Source: Ruegeria sp. TM1040
Lineage (GTDB): Bacteria; Pseudomonadota; Alphaproteobacteria; Rhodobacterales; Rhodobacteraceae
DNA: 64,000 bases
NCBI RefSeq assembly: GCF_000014065.1
Contig: NC_008044.1
Span: 1-64,000 of the forward strand
Reading direction: 5' to 3'
Under the pieces are notes generated by a model that was given only the letters and a program-made list of their open reading frames with translations, did not search any database and had not been told where the DNA came from. Shown piece after piece: positions 50,494-59,043 of this stretch. Within the stretch, counting starts at the first letter, position 1. Each line of letters begins with the position of its first letter. The translations under genes were made by a program, and so were the position numbers.

Positions 50494-51438
50494 ATGAAAA
50501 AGATTCTCTTCGCTTCGACCGCACTGGTCGCGACTGCAGGCGTCGCAGCAGCAGAACTGACCATCGGCGGCTCCGCCCGTTTTGGTCTGGCATACGACGA
50601 GTCCCAAACTGAAGAGACCCGCATCGAACAGCGTATGCGCGTCAACATCACCGGCATCGCGGAAACCGACGCTGGCGTGAAACTGGAAGCTCGCTTCCGT
50701 CTCGAAGCCAACGAAGACTCCCACGCGAACGACATCTCCGGTCGTGGCCCGGGCGCAGCTGGCTTCGCAGTGTCCTACGGCGGTCTGCGTGTTGACGTTG
50801 GTAACGTCTCCAACGTTCTCGACTCCGGTGACCAGGTTGACTACTACGGCTACGGCGTTGGCTTCACCTCCTTCCTGGAGCACAATGCCAACTTCAACGG
50901 CCCGGCAACCGGCTTCGGCGCTGGTAGCCAAGATGCGACCACCATCAAAGCACGCTACAACGTTGGCGACTTCTCCGCATCGCTCTCCTACAAAGAGACC
51001 CGTGCGCAGGCAGCAGTTGCAAACGCACCCGGCGTTCTGGGTTCCACCGCAGTTGCAGCTGACGAAGAGTGGCAGCTGGGTCTGGGTTACACCCTGGCAA
51101 ACGGCATGGCGATCGGCGCAGTTTACTCTGACACCGACTCCTCCGGCGACTACTGGGTCATCGGCCTGAACGGCACCGCCGGTGCAGTTGGCTACTCCGT
51201 AATCGTGGGTGACGGCGACAACCAAGCCGACGCTTCCTTCGGTGCGTCCATCAACTACGAAGTGTCCTCCGCGACCTCCATCCGCGCTGTTGTTTCCGAC
51301 GGTGGCGCAGCCAACGCAGACACCTCCTACGGCCTCGGCTTCCGCCACGGTCTCGGCGGTGGTGTGACCCTCGCAGGTGGTGTTGGTTCCAAGAACGACA
51401 ACACCCTGGCAGACCTCGGTGTGTCCTTCTCCTTCTAA
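50494..51438 (+). CDS. outer-membrane porin
   Basis: A 314-residue general-diffusion porin of the Rhodobacter/Roseobacter type. It has a signal peptide (MKKILFASTALVATAGVAAA, cleaved after 20), mature start ELTIGGSARFGLAYDE, about sixteen amphipathic strands with YGGLRVDVGNVSNVLDS, and the C-terminal LADLGVSFSF ending in the Phe typical of outer-membrane proteins. Codon use is strikingly biased to C-ending codons and a few preferred codons, a mark of very high expression. The 281 bases upstream form a long leader/promoter region, and a strong terminator follows. Confidence 0.93.
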   Translation: MKKILFASTALVATAGVAAAELTIGGSARFGLAYDESQTEETRIEQRMRVNITGIAETDAGVKLEARFRLEANEDSHANDISGRGPGAAGFAVSYGGLRVDVGNVSNVLDSGDQVDYYGYGVGFTSFLEHNANFNGPATGFGAGSQDATTIKARYNVGDFSASLSYKETRAQAAVANAPGVLGSTAVAADEEWQLGLGYTLANGMAIGAVYSDTDSSGDYWVIGLNGTAGAVGYSVIVGDGDNQADASFGASINYEVSSATSIRAVVSDGGAANADTSYGLGFRHGLGGGVTLAGGVGSKNDNTLADLGVSFSF

Positions 51439-51465
51439 TTGGAGAACGGAACCACTCGGTTCTTG

Positions 51466-51497
51466 GGGCGGGCTCTTCGGAGCTCGCCCTTTTCTTT
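51466..51497 (+). terminator. porin terminator
   Basis: GGGCGGGCTC-TTCG-GAGCTCGCCC is a 10-bp stem with one G-T pair and a stable TTCG tetraloop, followed by TTTTCTTTT. It lies about 28 bases after the porin stop and is among the strongest terminators in the window. Confidence 0.88.
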
Positions 51498-51556
51498 TGT
51501 GCGTAAACAGTGTTTTGTCCGGCCCAACAGTATTTCCAAAGTGAAACGAGGCCGAG

Positions 51557-52213
51557 ATGTCGCTGAGTGAGATCAAATCCCGCATTGCCGCTGCCGAATC
51601 TGCCGCTGGACGCGTGCCCGGGTCGGTGGAATTGATTGCCGTATCCAAAGTGCAGCCCAACGAACGTGTTGAGGCAGTGTTAGAGGAAGGCCACCGCTGC
51701 TTTGGCGAAAACCGTGTGCAAGAGGCCGCAGGCAAATGGCCTCAGTTTCGTGAAAAGTTCACTGGCGTGGATCTGCACCTGATCGGGCCGCTGCAGACAA
51801 ACAAGGCGCGACAGGCGATGGAACTGGTGAATGTGATCCACTCAGTTGACCGGCCGAAGCTCGCAAATGCCTTGGCGCGATTGGCGCAGGAACTCGGCCA
51901 TTGTCCGGATCTTTTCATTCAGGTGAACACCGGAGAAGAAGAACAAAAGGCCGGTATCTTGCCTCAGGATGCAGACGGCTTTGTTGCGGAATGCCGCAAG
52001 CTGGATCTGCCGATCAAGGGGCTCATGTGCATCCCGCCCGTTGATGAAGAGCCGAGCCTGCATTTCGCGCTCCTCGCCAAAATGGCAGAGCGCAACGGTC
52101 TGAACGGGCTTTCCATGGGGATGAGCGGAGACTTCGAGAGCGCCATCGCGCTGGGGGCGACCCATGTGCGTGTTGGCTCCGCGATCTTCGGGGCGCGTGC
52201 CTATTCAGCGTGA
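51557..52213 (+). CDS. YggS-family PLP-homeostasis protein
   Basis: A 218-residue fold-type III pyridoxal-phosphate protein (PLPHP) that buffers PLP and affects amino-acid and keto-acid balance. The PLP lysine lies in ELIAVSKVQPNERV near 26-39. Further landmarks are HRCFGENRVQEAAGKW near 50-65, LHLIGPLQTNKARQA near 75-89 and LSMGMSGDFESAIALGATHVRVGSAIFG near 183-210. Its 3' end overlaps the convergent YkuD-type gene by nine bases. Confidence 0.94.
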   Translation: MSLSEIKSRIAAAESAAGRVPGSVELIAVSKVQPNERVEAVLEEGHRCFGENRVQEAAGKWPQFREKFTGVDLHLIGPLQTNKARQAMELVNVIHSVDRPKLANALARLAQELGHCPDLFIQVNTGEEEQKAGILPQDADGFVAECRKLDLPIKGLMCIPPVDEEPSLHFALLAKMAERNGLNGLSMGMSGDFESAIALGATHVRVGSAIFGARAYSA

Positions 52214-52705
52214 GCCAACTATCAATTGGGCACCGGGGCGCAGGCGTTCAGCGATCCAGCGCAGATTCTGACGGGAAAAGGCAATGCACCCCTCGGTAGG
52301 GTAGCCGGGTCTGCGCCACTGGTGCAAAAAGATCGCCGAGCCCCGCCCGGAGGTCGCATTTGGCCAGTTCCAATCCGTGAGCAGCACCAGATCATAAAGT
52401 GGATCTGCCCGGCGCAGGCGCTCGTGGCTGAAGGGGTAGGGCGCGCGCACCATCTGGTTGTAGTCGCGCGCCTGCGTGTCATCCGACCATAGATCCCCGG
52501 GCAAAATCGGGCGCGCCCAATCTTGGGGCGCCGAGATCCGGTCGGGACGATAGAGCATGCCGCTGATGTGATGCGTCCCCACAGGTGTTGCCCCGTCCCC
52601 TTCGCGTTTCGCCGTCGAAAGTCCGCCCTTGCCGATCGTACAGGGCAGAAGCCGACCCATGAATCGCAGGCCCTTCGGTGTCAGAACTAGGTCTGCGGGG
52701 CTCAT
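52205..52705 (-). CDS. L,D-transpeptidase-like YkuD-domain protein
   Basis: A 166-residue protein resembling the YkuD catalytic domain that forms 3-3 peptidoglycan or lipoprotein crosslinks. The catalytic motif reads SAIFLHQWRRPGYPTEGCIAF near 129-149, with the histidine and cysteine in family spacing. GLSTAKREGDGATPVGTH near 28-45 is also typical. No signal peptide is seen, which is odd for a cell-wall enzyme. It overlaps ribA by four bases. Confidence 0.85.
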   Translation of the reverse strand: MSPADLVLTPKGLRFMGRLLPCTIGKGGLSTAKREGDGATPVGTHHISGMLYRPDRISAPQDWARPILPGDLWSDDTQARDYNQMVRAPYPFSHERLRRADPLYDLVLLTDWNWPNATSGRGSAIFLHQWRRPGYPTEGCIAFSRQNLRWIAERLRPGAQLIVGSR

Positions 52706-53790
52706 AGCATGTGGCCTGATTTTGCAGCCTTGGTCGCGAGATAGTGACGGTTAAACGCGTTCTCACCGACCTTGAGCGGTACGCGTTCGACAACGGAAAT
52801 CCCGGTTTTCTCCATCATGGCGATCTTGCCGGGATTGTTGGTCATGAGGCGCACGGAAGAAAACCCAAGTTCGCGCAAAATCGACGCGCCAAGGCGAAAA
52901 TCGCGCTCATCATCCTCAAAGCCAAGGCGATGATTGGCCTCGACTGTGTCAAATCCCTGATCTTGAAGGGAATAGGCGCGCATCTTATTGGCCAGCCCGA
53001 TGCCGCGGCCCTCTTGGTTGAGATACAGCAGGATGCCCGCGCCCTCTTGGCCCATGTGACTCAATGCTCCGCGCAGCTGCGGTCCGCAGTCACATTTCAA
53101 TGACCCCAACACATCACCGGTGAAACAGGCTGAGTGTAACCGCGCCAAGACTGGCTGGCTCCGATCCGGGCGACCGATCTCGATCGCATAGTGCTCCTCG
53201 CCGCCATCCTCTGGGCGAAAGATATGCAAGCGACCTGCCTCGGAGGCCTCCATCGGCAGGCGTGCGGCCGCAACCGGGTGGAGGGGCGAGCTGGTATTCA
53301 GCAGAGGCTCGGCTGCGGACTGCGGCAGCAGGGTCAGGTCGTGTTTCAGCGCAAAGTCACCAGCATTCTCAAGCGCGACGTAGGCGGTCGCAGGCAGAAG
53401 ACGGGCGGATTTTACCATTGCTATTGCAAGGCGCGGCAGGGACGCATCGCCTTCGCGCTCACTCAATAGGGGGCCTTTCATCGGGGTCTCGAGATCATCC
53501 GCAGGGTCCGCCAGCGCCTGAACCCAGGCCAGGCCTGCGTCGCTGGGCACCGTGACGCGCGCAATATCATTGTCATAAACGCGCGCCTTCAGCGTGGCCG
53601 CCCGCCGTGCAGTCAGCGCCAGAGTCACCGGGCCGAGGCTGCGCAGATCCGTAAGCCGCTCAGGGCTGAGACTCTCGACGGAAATGGCAAGAATGGCGCT
53701 CTCACCGGTGGTCAAGATCACCGGCAGTCCCATCCTCAGATCCACTCGGGCGCGGGCGATCCGCTCCAGCATTGTCGGCATTAGGCTCAT
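52702..53790 (-). CDS. ribA: GTP cyclohydrolase II
   Basis: RibA starts riboflavin synthesis by opening GTP. The C-terminal half (about 190-362) has RLHSACFTGDVLGSLKCDCGPQLRGAL, with the three zinc cysteines, followed by LNQEGRGIGLANKMRAY and the arginine/tyrosine catalytic region. The first 180 residues form an extra domain that lacks the acidic motifs of dihydroxybutanone-phosphate synthase (RibB), so it is not an ordinary RibBA fusion. It precedes and overlaps the YkuD-type gene by four bases. The ATG at 53790 is used; another Met follows three codons later. Confidence 0.9.
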   Translation of the reverse strand: MSLMPTMLERIARARVDLRMGLPVILTTGESAILAISVESLSPERLTDLRSLGPVTLALTARRAATLKARVYDNDIARVTVPSDAGLAWVQALADPADDLETPMKGPLLSEREGDASLPRLAIAMVKSARLLPATAYVALENAGDFALKHDLTLLPQSAAEPLLNTSSPLHPVAAARLPMEASEAGRLHIFRPEDGGEEHYAIEIGRPDRSQPVLARLHSACFTGDVLGSLKCDCGPQLRGALSHMGQEGAGILLYLNQEGRGIGLANKMRAYSLQDQGFDTVEANHRLGFEDDERDFRLGASILRELGFSSVRLMTNNPGKIAMMEKTGISVVERVPLKVGENAFNRHYLATKAAKSGHML

Positions 53791-53959
53791 CAGGTCTTCG
53801 TCCCGGCTGTAACATCAGGAGCTTACTCCTATGCTCAATTGCTGCAAAAGTGAAATATTTCCGCGTCTGCGGACACGTCGACGTGAAGCTGACCCGGCAA
53901 AGCTTGTTCTTTTGTGAGCCTGGGCACATCTGTCAAAGCAAGACACCAGGAGAGATACG

Positions 53960-54646
53960 ATGGCCCAGTTGAAGAAGATCCTGCTCGTCGACGATGACGA
54001 GGACCTGCGCGAGGCGCTGAGCGAACAGCTTGTTATGACCGAAGATTTCGACGTCTTCGAAGCCGGCGATGGCCAAGGAGCGATGGAGCGCGCGAAGGAA
54101 GCGATCTATGACCTGATCATCCTCGACGTGGGCCTGCCAGATACGGATGGGCGTGAACTATGCCGCCTGATGCGCAAGCAAGGGGTTAAATCCCCAATCC
54201 TCATGCTGACCGGTCATGACAGCGACGCCGATACCATTCTGGGACTGGATGCAGGCGCCAATGACTACGTGACCAAGCCGTTCAAGTTCCCGGTGCTTTT
54301 GGCGCGTATCCGGGCCCAGCTTCGCCAGCACGAACAATCGGAGGACGCGGTCTTTGTGCTCGGCCCCTATACTTTCAAGCCCGCGATGAAGATCCTGATC
54401 ACCGAAGACGAGCGCAAGATCCGGTTGACCGAGAAGGAAACCAATATTCTGAAGTTCCTCTATCGCTCCAACAATGGGGTGGTGCCGCGGGATGTCCTGC
54501 TGCACGAGGTCTGGGGCTACAATGCGGGGGTGACGACGCACACGCTCGAGACCCATATCTACCGCCTGCGCCAGAAAATTGAGCCCGATCCGTCGAATGC
54601 GCGGCTTCTGGTGACGGAATCAGGCGGTTACCGGCTCGTGGCCTGA
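53960..54646 (+). CDS. OmpR/PhoB-family response regulator
   Basis: A 228-residue two-component regulator. The receiver domain (1-120) has the acidic pocket DDDED at 11-15, phospho-acceptor Asp56 in LIILDVGLPDTDG, and the conserved lysine in DYVTKPFKF. The C-terminal winged helix (130-228) has LTEKETNILKFLYRSNNGVVPRDVLLHEVWGYN and THTLETHIYRLRQKIEP. No histidine kinase is adjacent, so it is orphan in position. Similarity to the essential envelope regulator CenR of alphaproteobacteria is possible but only from memory. GGAGAGA precedes the ATG. Confidence 0.9.
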   Translation: MAQLKKILLVDDDEDLREALSEQLVMTEDFDVFEAGDGQGAMERAKEAIYDLIILDVGLPDTDGRELCRLMRKQGVKSPILMLTGHDSDADTILGLDAGANDYVTKPFKFPVLLARIRAQLRQHEQSEDAVFVLGPYTFKPAMKILITEDERKIRLTEKETNILKFLYRSNNGVVPRDVLLHEVWGYNAGVTTHTLETHIYRLRQKIEPDPSNARLLVTESGGYRLVA

Positions 54647-54751
54647 GCCACAGTCAAAGTCGAGAAGTTCTGAGCTGCATCGCGACCGCAACAGGCCTTC
54701 GAGAGATCCCGCGCATATCCGGGTCACGATATGCATCCTCCCTGTCGGACT

Positions 54752-54779
54752 GGCCGGGCTTCGCGCCCGGCCTTTTTTG
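54752..54779. terminator. bidirectional-position terminator after the response regulator
   Basis: GGCCGGGC-TTCGC-GCCCGGCC is a perfect 8-bp stem followed by TTTTTT. It lies in the 138-base gap between two convergent genes. The T tract is on the plus strand, so it chiefly ends the response-regulator transcript; the minus strand lacks a matching tract. Confidence 0.85.
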
Positions 54780-54784
54780 TGGCC

Positions 54785-55903
54785 TCACTGCCCGCGATGC
54801 AGAACGCGCAGTCGGCTCTCGAACTCGCCGCGGTCCACATAGCATCCGTGCAAGTGCCGATACCCGGTCTGAGGATCAAAGGCCTCGCGGCCATGCAGGA
54901 CACGCCTGTTGTCAAACACAACCATCTCGCCACCTTTGAGCTTGAGCGTCACGAGGTAGTTGGTTGAGCGCGTCAGGATCATGAATTTCCGGTATGCGCG
55001 GTAGTAGCGCTGCATCAGCGCGGGCTCTAGGTCAAAGATATCCGCCAAATGGGCATTGAAACAGATCTCGATCACGCGCCCGTCCTCATCCAGCGTGATG
55101 ACCTTTTTGCGGTTTCGGATGTCGGTGTCCTGATCGTGGAACCGAAACGGCACCGAGACGGTCGATAGAAGCTCAAAACTCTCGGGATCATCCCGGCGCA
55201 GGTCCTCGGCAATGGCATATCCATCGCAAAACAGAGAACCACCGCCCCTGGCCTCGTTCGCAAGACAGTGCAGGAACTGAAACCCGGGCGGCAATTCCTG
55301 GTTGGTCAGATCCGTATGCAGGGGCAGCGCGATCGGGGTATAGGCGAGATTGTTGGGGTTGGGTTTGGATTTGACCTCGAAGGTCACGCCAAAGTTGGTT
55401 TGGCGCAAAAAACCGATACGGCGTGCCACATCCATGCCCGCCTCGGTGCTGTCCGCAAGCCCCTCGACGATGGAGATCCCATAGATTTGGGTCTGTTCCA
55501 GCCATGTCCGCAGGGCAAGATCTGAGCTCAGGATCTCTTGTGCTGTGGCGCGCGGAATCCCACCTGCGCCCAGGTCGCAGCGCCAGTGCTGAAACCCGGT
55601 GCGGGCGGGGTCCGCAGTGCGTGTGCCCGGCACATAGCTGCGCAACCAATCAAGGTCAAAGCGGCTGGTGGCGGAATCAGCGCCTTCCCAGTGGATGAGA
55701 AGCTGAGAGTCGTTCAGCTCGACATCTGCCACCGTAATGTCTGGCGATATTGCAGAAAGATCGGTGATCCGTTCCTGCGTGTCAGGGTGAAACCCTTCCG
55801 GGTCGTTGTCGCGCAGCCAGATATAGGGGTACTGCGCCGTTGTTCCGTCGGAAAACGAGAGGAGAACGCAAGCGTTCTGTGGCTGCAAAGCGGCCTGTGC
55901 CAT
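54785..55903 (-). CDS. gamma-butyrobetaine hydroxylase-type dioxygenase (TauD family)
   Basis: A 372-residue Fe(II)/2-oxoglutarate dioxygenase. The N-terminal domain contains YPYIWLRDNDPEGFHPDTQER near 24-44, the DUF971-like segment of BBOX enzymes. The catalytic fold shows IALPLHTDLTNQELPPGFQFLHC near 183-205 with HxD, and the distal histidine and arginine in NRRVLHGREAFDPQTGYRHLHGCYVDR near 330-356. Such enzymes turn gamma-butyrobetaine into carnitine or act on related betaines. AGG seven bases before the ATG at 55903 sets the start; the frame runs to 55993. No carnitine genes adjoin it. Confidence 0.87.
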   Translation of the reverse strand: MAQAALQPQNACVLLSFSDGTTAQYPYIWLRDNDPEGFHPDTQERITDLSAISPDITVADVELNDSQLLIHWEGADSATSRFDLDWLRSYVPGTRTADPARTGFQHWRCDLGAGGIPRATAQEILSSDLALRTWLEQTQIYGISIVEGLADSTEAGMDVARRIGFLRQTNFGVTFEVKSKPNPNNLAYTPIALPLHTDLTNQELPPGFQFLHCLANEARGGGSLFCDGYAIAEDLRRDDPESFELLSTVSVPFRFHDQDTDIRNRKKVITLDEDGRVIEICFNAHLADIFDLEPALMQRYYRAYRKFMILTRSTNYLVTLKLKGGEMVVFDNRRVLHGREAFDPQTGYRHLHGCYVDRGEFESRLRVLHRGQ

Positions 55904-56221
55904 GAGAAACCTCCTGGCGTTAGATATGTCGTGTGTAAGAGCGGTCTGCGCCTTAGCGCACAGCGGCACGACCCGGTGGTGGCCACCAGTCATAGGCTTT
56001 TTTGTAAGGGTGCCCGGGGCGTTGCCCCAATCGCGGTGCCATGGACCGGCCTGTCCTCACAGAGTTACAGTTCTCCGCTAAATCTAGAATATGAGACCGT
56101 CCATTTTGCAAGGGTTTTCGTGGCGCTTCGATTGTGCAGGAAACCACAGCAGAGCCACTGGTATCTCCCGCGCGGCGCAGGCAATATTCGCCCAAACACT
56201 TACCACAGATTGAGAGCCCGC
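55904..56221. other. divergent gene-free region before xthA
   Basis: These 318 bases separate the dioxygenase and xthA. A short hairpin, GGGGC-GTT-GCCCC, lies near 56016-56028. On the minus strand a 29-codon frame (55953-56042) precedes the dioxygenase with a weak AGGA site; it is discussed as a finding, not claimed as a gene. I see no clear promoter. Confidence 0.5.
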
Positions 56222-57010
56222 ATGTCCTTTACCCTTGCCACATGGAACATCAACTCCGTGCGTCTACGCGAACCGATCGTTGTCAAGCTGCTCGAAGAGG
56301 AAGGGCCGGATGTTCTCTGTCTTCAGGAGTGTAAGAGCCCGGTGGACAAGATCCCGATGGAGGCCTTTCGCGCGCTGGGCTACGAGCATATGATCGCGCG
56401 GGGGCAGAAGGGCTATAACGGCGTGGCGATCCTGTCGCGCCTGCCGATTGAGGATGTCGGCGACAAGGATTTCGCCAGCCTGGGTCACGCCCGCCATGTG
56501 GCGGGTCGGTTGGAGAATGGTGTCACAATCCATAACTTTTATGTCCCTGCGGGGGGCGACGAGCCCGACCGCGAAAAGAATGTGAAGTTTGGCCAGAAAC
56601 TCGATTACCTCACGGAGATGCGGGATTGGTTCCATGCGGAACGTCCCGAGAAGTCGGTATTGGTCGGTGATCTCAACATCGCGCCGCGCGAGGATGACGT
56701 GTGGGATCACAAGAAGCTTTTGAAGGTGGTGAGCCACACGCCCATTGAGGTGGAGCATCTGGATCAGGTGATGGACGCGGGCGGATGGGCCGATGTGACA
56801 CGCAAGGACATCCCCGAAGGGCAGCTTTATAGCTGGTGGAGCTATCGGGCAAAGGATTGGGATGCGGCTGACAAAGGGCGTCGCCTCGATCATGTATGGA
56901 CAACGGCGGATATTACCAATGCCGCCCACTCCAGCCGGATCTTGCGCCATGCGCGCGGCTGGGAGAAACCCAGCGATCATGCGCCGGTCTTTGCCACCTT
57001 TGATCTCTGA
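56222..57010 (+). CDS. xthA: exodeoxyribonuclease III
   Basis: XthA is an apurinic/apyrimidinic endonuclease and 3' exonuclease for base-excision repair. The 262-residue protein has the EEP-fold motifs ATWNINSVRLR near 6-16, LCLQECKSP near 33-41 (metal Glu), HNFYVPAGGDEPD near 102-114, VLVGDLNIAPREDDVWDH near 144-161, RLDHVWTT near 219-226 and PSDHAPVFATFDL at the end. The ATG at 56222 is chosen by family length; the frame opens far upstream, but nothing there resembles the family. Confidence 0.96.
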   Translation: MSFTLATWNINSVRLREPIVVKLLEEEGPDVLCLQECKSPVDKIPMEAFRALGYEHMIARGQKGYNGVAILSRLPIEDVGDKDFASLGHARHVAGRLENGVTIHNFYVPAGGDEPDREKNVKFGQKLDYLTEMRDWFHAERPEKSVLVGDLNIAPREDDVWDHKKLLKVVSHTPIEVEHLDQVMDAGGWADVTRKDIPEGQLYSWWSYRAKDWDAADKGRRLDHVWTTADITNAAHSSRILRHARGWEKPSDHAPVFATFDL

Positions 57011-57055
57011 TCCTCGCAAGGCGACCGCCGCGCTCTTATCCGGCGCTAAGCAGTC

Positions 57056-57106
57056 GGCGGGAAGCTCCCGCCAAAAAATGCGCACCTAGTCGGGTGCGCA
57101 TTTTTG
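57056..57106. terminator. double hairpin and bidirectional terminator after xthA
   Basis: Two perfect stems stand side by side. GGCGGGA-AGC-TCCCGCC is at 57056-57072. AAAAATGCGCACC paired with GGTGCGCATTTTT is at 57074-57105. The second is a 13-bp stem whose A and T arms make it a terminator on both strands. It ends the xthA transcript. The remaining bases up to 57234 show no gene. Confidence 0.85.
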
Positions 57107-57234
57107 TTGGGCCGGGCGCCACACCTGTGGTGCGGCGGGGCAAGGCGCGCACTTTGGGCTAAACTCATCCCTTGGTTTTCCGGCGCTGAAATCGCATATA
57201 GGGCGCAAGCAAGACTCGAAAGGAGTGCAGAGCA

Positions 57235-58170
57235 ATGATGGACATTCTGGGCGGCGGCGCAAGCGCGGCACCTGCAGGCGATCTCATCAAGGATGTGACC
57301 GAAGAGACTTTTATGGCCGATGTGGTCGAGGCCTCGATGGATGTGCCAGTTGTCGTGGATTTCTGGGCGCCTTGGTGTGGCCCGTGCAAGACGCTTGGTC
57401 CGATGCTGGAAGCCGCAGTGACCAAGGCCAAAGGCGCGGTCAAGATGGCCAAGATCAACGTCGATGAAAACCAGCGCCTCGCGGCAGCACTGGCCCAGCA
57501 GGGCCTGCCGTTGCAGTCGATCCCAACGGTTGTCGGCTTCTATCAGGGCCGCCCGGTAGATATGTTCCAGGGCGCTCTGCCGCAGTCGGAGATCGAAGCC
57601 TTCCTGCAAAAGATGGCCGAAGCCGCTGGCAGCACCGCAGATGGCGGGCTGGGCGAAGCATTGGAAACCGCAGAGCAGATGCTCGAGGAAGGCGCGGCCG
57701 CCGATGCTGCACAGGTCTTTGCCGCAATCCTTGGCGAAGACGACAAGAACGCTGCGGCCTATAGCGGACTAGCGCGGTGCCACGTGGCCATGGGCGAGCT
57801 CGACCAGGCCGAGGCAGTGCTGAATGGCGCTCCGGCGGAAATCTCCACCGCAGCCGAAATCGAGGCAGCACACGCACAGATCGAACTGGCGCGGCAGGCT
57901 GAAAACGCAGGGCCGGTGGCAGAGCTGCGTGCGGCGGTCGACGCCAACCCGGACGATCACCAGGCACGTTTTGACCTGGCGCAGGCGCTGCACGCGGCGG
58001 GGGACGCCGAGGCGGCCGTGACCGAATTGCTGGAGCTGTTCCGCCGCGACCGTGAGTGGAATGAAGGGGCTGCAAAAGCGCAGCTGTTCACCATTTTCGA
58101 GGCGCTCAAACCCAACGATCCGGTTGTGCTCAATGGCCGCCGCAAGTTGAGCTCCATGATATTTGCCTGA
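57235..58170 (+). CDS. thioredoxin with TPR tail (CnoX/YbbN family)
   Basis: A 311-residue protein with an N-terminal thioredoxin fold (about 17-125) and C-terminal TPR-like helices (about 140-311). The active site is intact, FWAPWCGPCKTLGP with cysteines 48 and 51, unlike E. coli YbbN, which lacks the full CxxC. CnoX proteins combine redox protection with holdase activity and hand clients to GroEL or DnaK. A second ATG two bases further in frame (residue 2) is possible. The Lon-substrate-domain gene follows after 27 bases, again a protein-quality theme. Confidence 0.92.
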   Translation: MMDILGGGASAAPAGDLIKDVTEETFMADVVEASMDVPVVVDFWAPWCGPCKTLGPMLEAAVTKAKGAVKMAKINVDENQRLAAALAQQGLPLQSIPTVVGFYQGRPVDMFQGALPQSEIEAFLQKMAEAAGSTADGGLGEALETAEQMLEEGAAADAAQVFAAILGEDDKNAAAYSGLARCHVAMGELDQAEAVLNGAPAEISTAAEIEAAHAQIELARQAENAGPVAELRAAVDANPDDHQARFDLAQALHAAGDAEAAVTELLELFRRDREWNEGAAKAQLFTIFEALKPNDPVVLNGRRKLSSMIFA

Positions 58171-58197
58171 GCCGTTTGCGGCGCTAGGTTCTCACTC

Positions 58198-58842
58198 ATG
58201 ATAAAAGCCGCAGACCTGCCGGATACGATCCCCGTCTTCCCTTTGCCCGGAGCGCTCCTGCTGCCTCGGGCAAAGCTACCTTTGCATATCTTCGAGCCGC
58301 GTTATCTCCAGATGCTGGAGGACGTGCTTAAGACACCGAACCGCGTCATTGGCATGATCCAACCGAGCCATGCCCGCAACGCGGATGGCTCGGGGCTGCA
58401 TGCCATAGGGTGTGCCGGGCGTGTGACCCAGTTCTCCGAGACCGAGGATGGTCGATATTTCATAACCCTCAGCGGTCTGTCCCGCTTTCGGGTCAAGGAA
58501 GAGATCGAAGGTTTCACCCCCTATCGCCGTTGCGCTGTGGATTGGGCCGGGTTTGATATGGATCTGGGCCCAGCGGAATGTGATGATGGTTTCGATCGCA
58601 CAGCCCTGATGGGGCTCCTTGGGCGCTATCTCGATGCGCGCGGGATGTCGACGGATTGGGGCGCGCTTGATGAGGCCGGAGACGAGCTTCTGGTGAACTC
58701 GCTTTCCATGCTGCTCGATTTCGAACCCGAAGACAAACAGGCGCTTTTGGAAGCGCCAAGCCTGTCGACACGGCGGGAAACGCTGGTCACATTGATGGAG
58801 TTTGCCCTGCGTGGCGGCTCTTTAGAGGAAAAACTGCAATGA
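58198..58842 (+). CDS. Lon N-terminal (substrate-binding) domain protein
   Basis: A 214-residue protein consisting only of a LON/PUA-type domain, without the AAA+ ATPase or protease of Lon. Typical stretches are [34 protein letters not shown] near 11-44 and [29 protein letters not shown] near 68-96. Its function is not established; adjacency to a CnoX-type chaperone suggests protein quality control (inference). It overlaps the Trm112 gene by four bases. Confidence 0.9.
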   Translation: MIKAADLPDTIPVFPLPGALLLPRAKLPLHIFEPRYLQMLEDVLKTPNRVIGMIQPSHARNADGSGLHAIGCAGRVTQFSETEDGRYFITLSGLSRFRVKEEIEGFTPYRRCAVDWAGFDMDLGPAECDDGFDRTALMGLLGRYLDARGMSTDWGALDEAGDELLVNSLSMLLDFEPEDKQALLEAPSLSTRRETLVTLMEFALRGGSLEEKLQ

Positions 58843-59024
58843 ATGAAACGACACCCGCCTTTGATCGGCATATGCTGGAGGCGCTGGTCTGCCCGGTGAC
58901 GCAGACCGTTCTGGAATATGATGCCGAGGCGCAGGAGCTGGTGTCGCGCGCGGCCAATCTTGCTTTCCCGATCCGCAACGGTATCCCCGTGATGCTGACG
59001 GATGAGGCGCGCCCGCTTGAATAA
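58839..59024 (+). CDS. Trm112-family protein
   Basis: A 61-residue protein of the Trm112/YcaR family. In eukaryotes Trm112 activates several methyltransferases; the bacterial role is poorly defined. It shows [43 protein letters not shown], the standard family pattern, but retains only one cysteine (LVCPV) where zinc-binding members have more. Its ATG overlaps the preceding stop (ATGA). The convergent UbiH-type gene ends 19 bases away. Confidence 0.88.
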   Translation: MNETTPAFDRHMLEALVCPVTQTVLEYDAEAQELVSRAANLAFPIRNGIPVMLTDEARPLE

Positions 59025-59043
59025 CCTGTCGGTACGTGGGCGC

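Noticed and set aside
50398-51735. 445-codon minus-strand frame opposite the porin
   Set aside because: It is Cys/Val/Gly-rich low-complexity antisense to a highly biased porin gene and carries no motif.
55538-56221. 228-residue N-terminal extension of XthA
   Set aside because: It runs antisense through the dioxygenase gene; the exonuclease family starts at MSFTLATWNINS.
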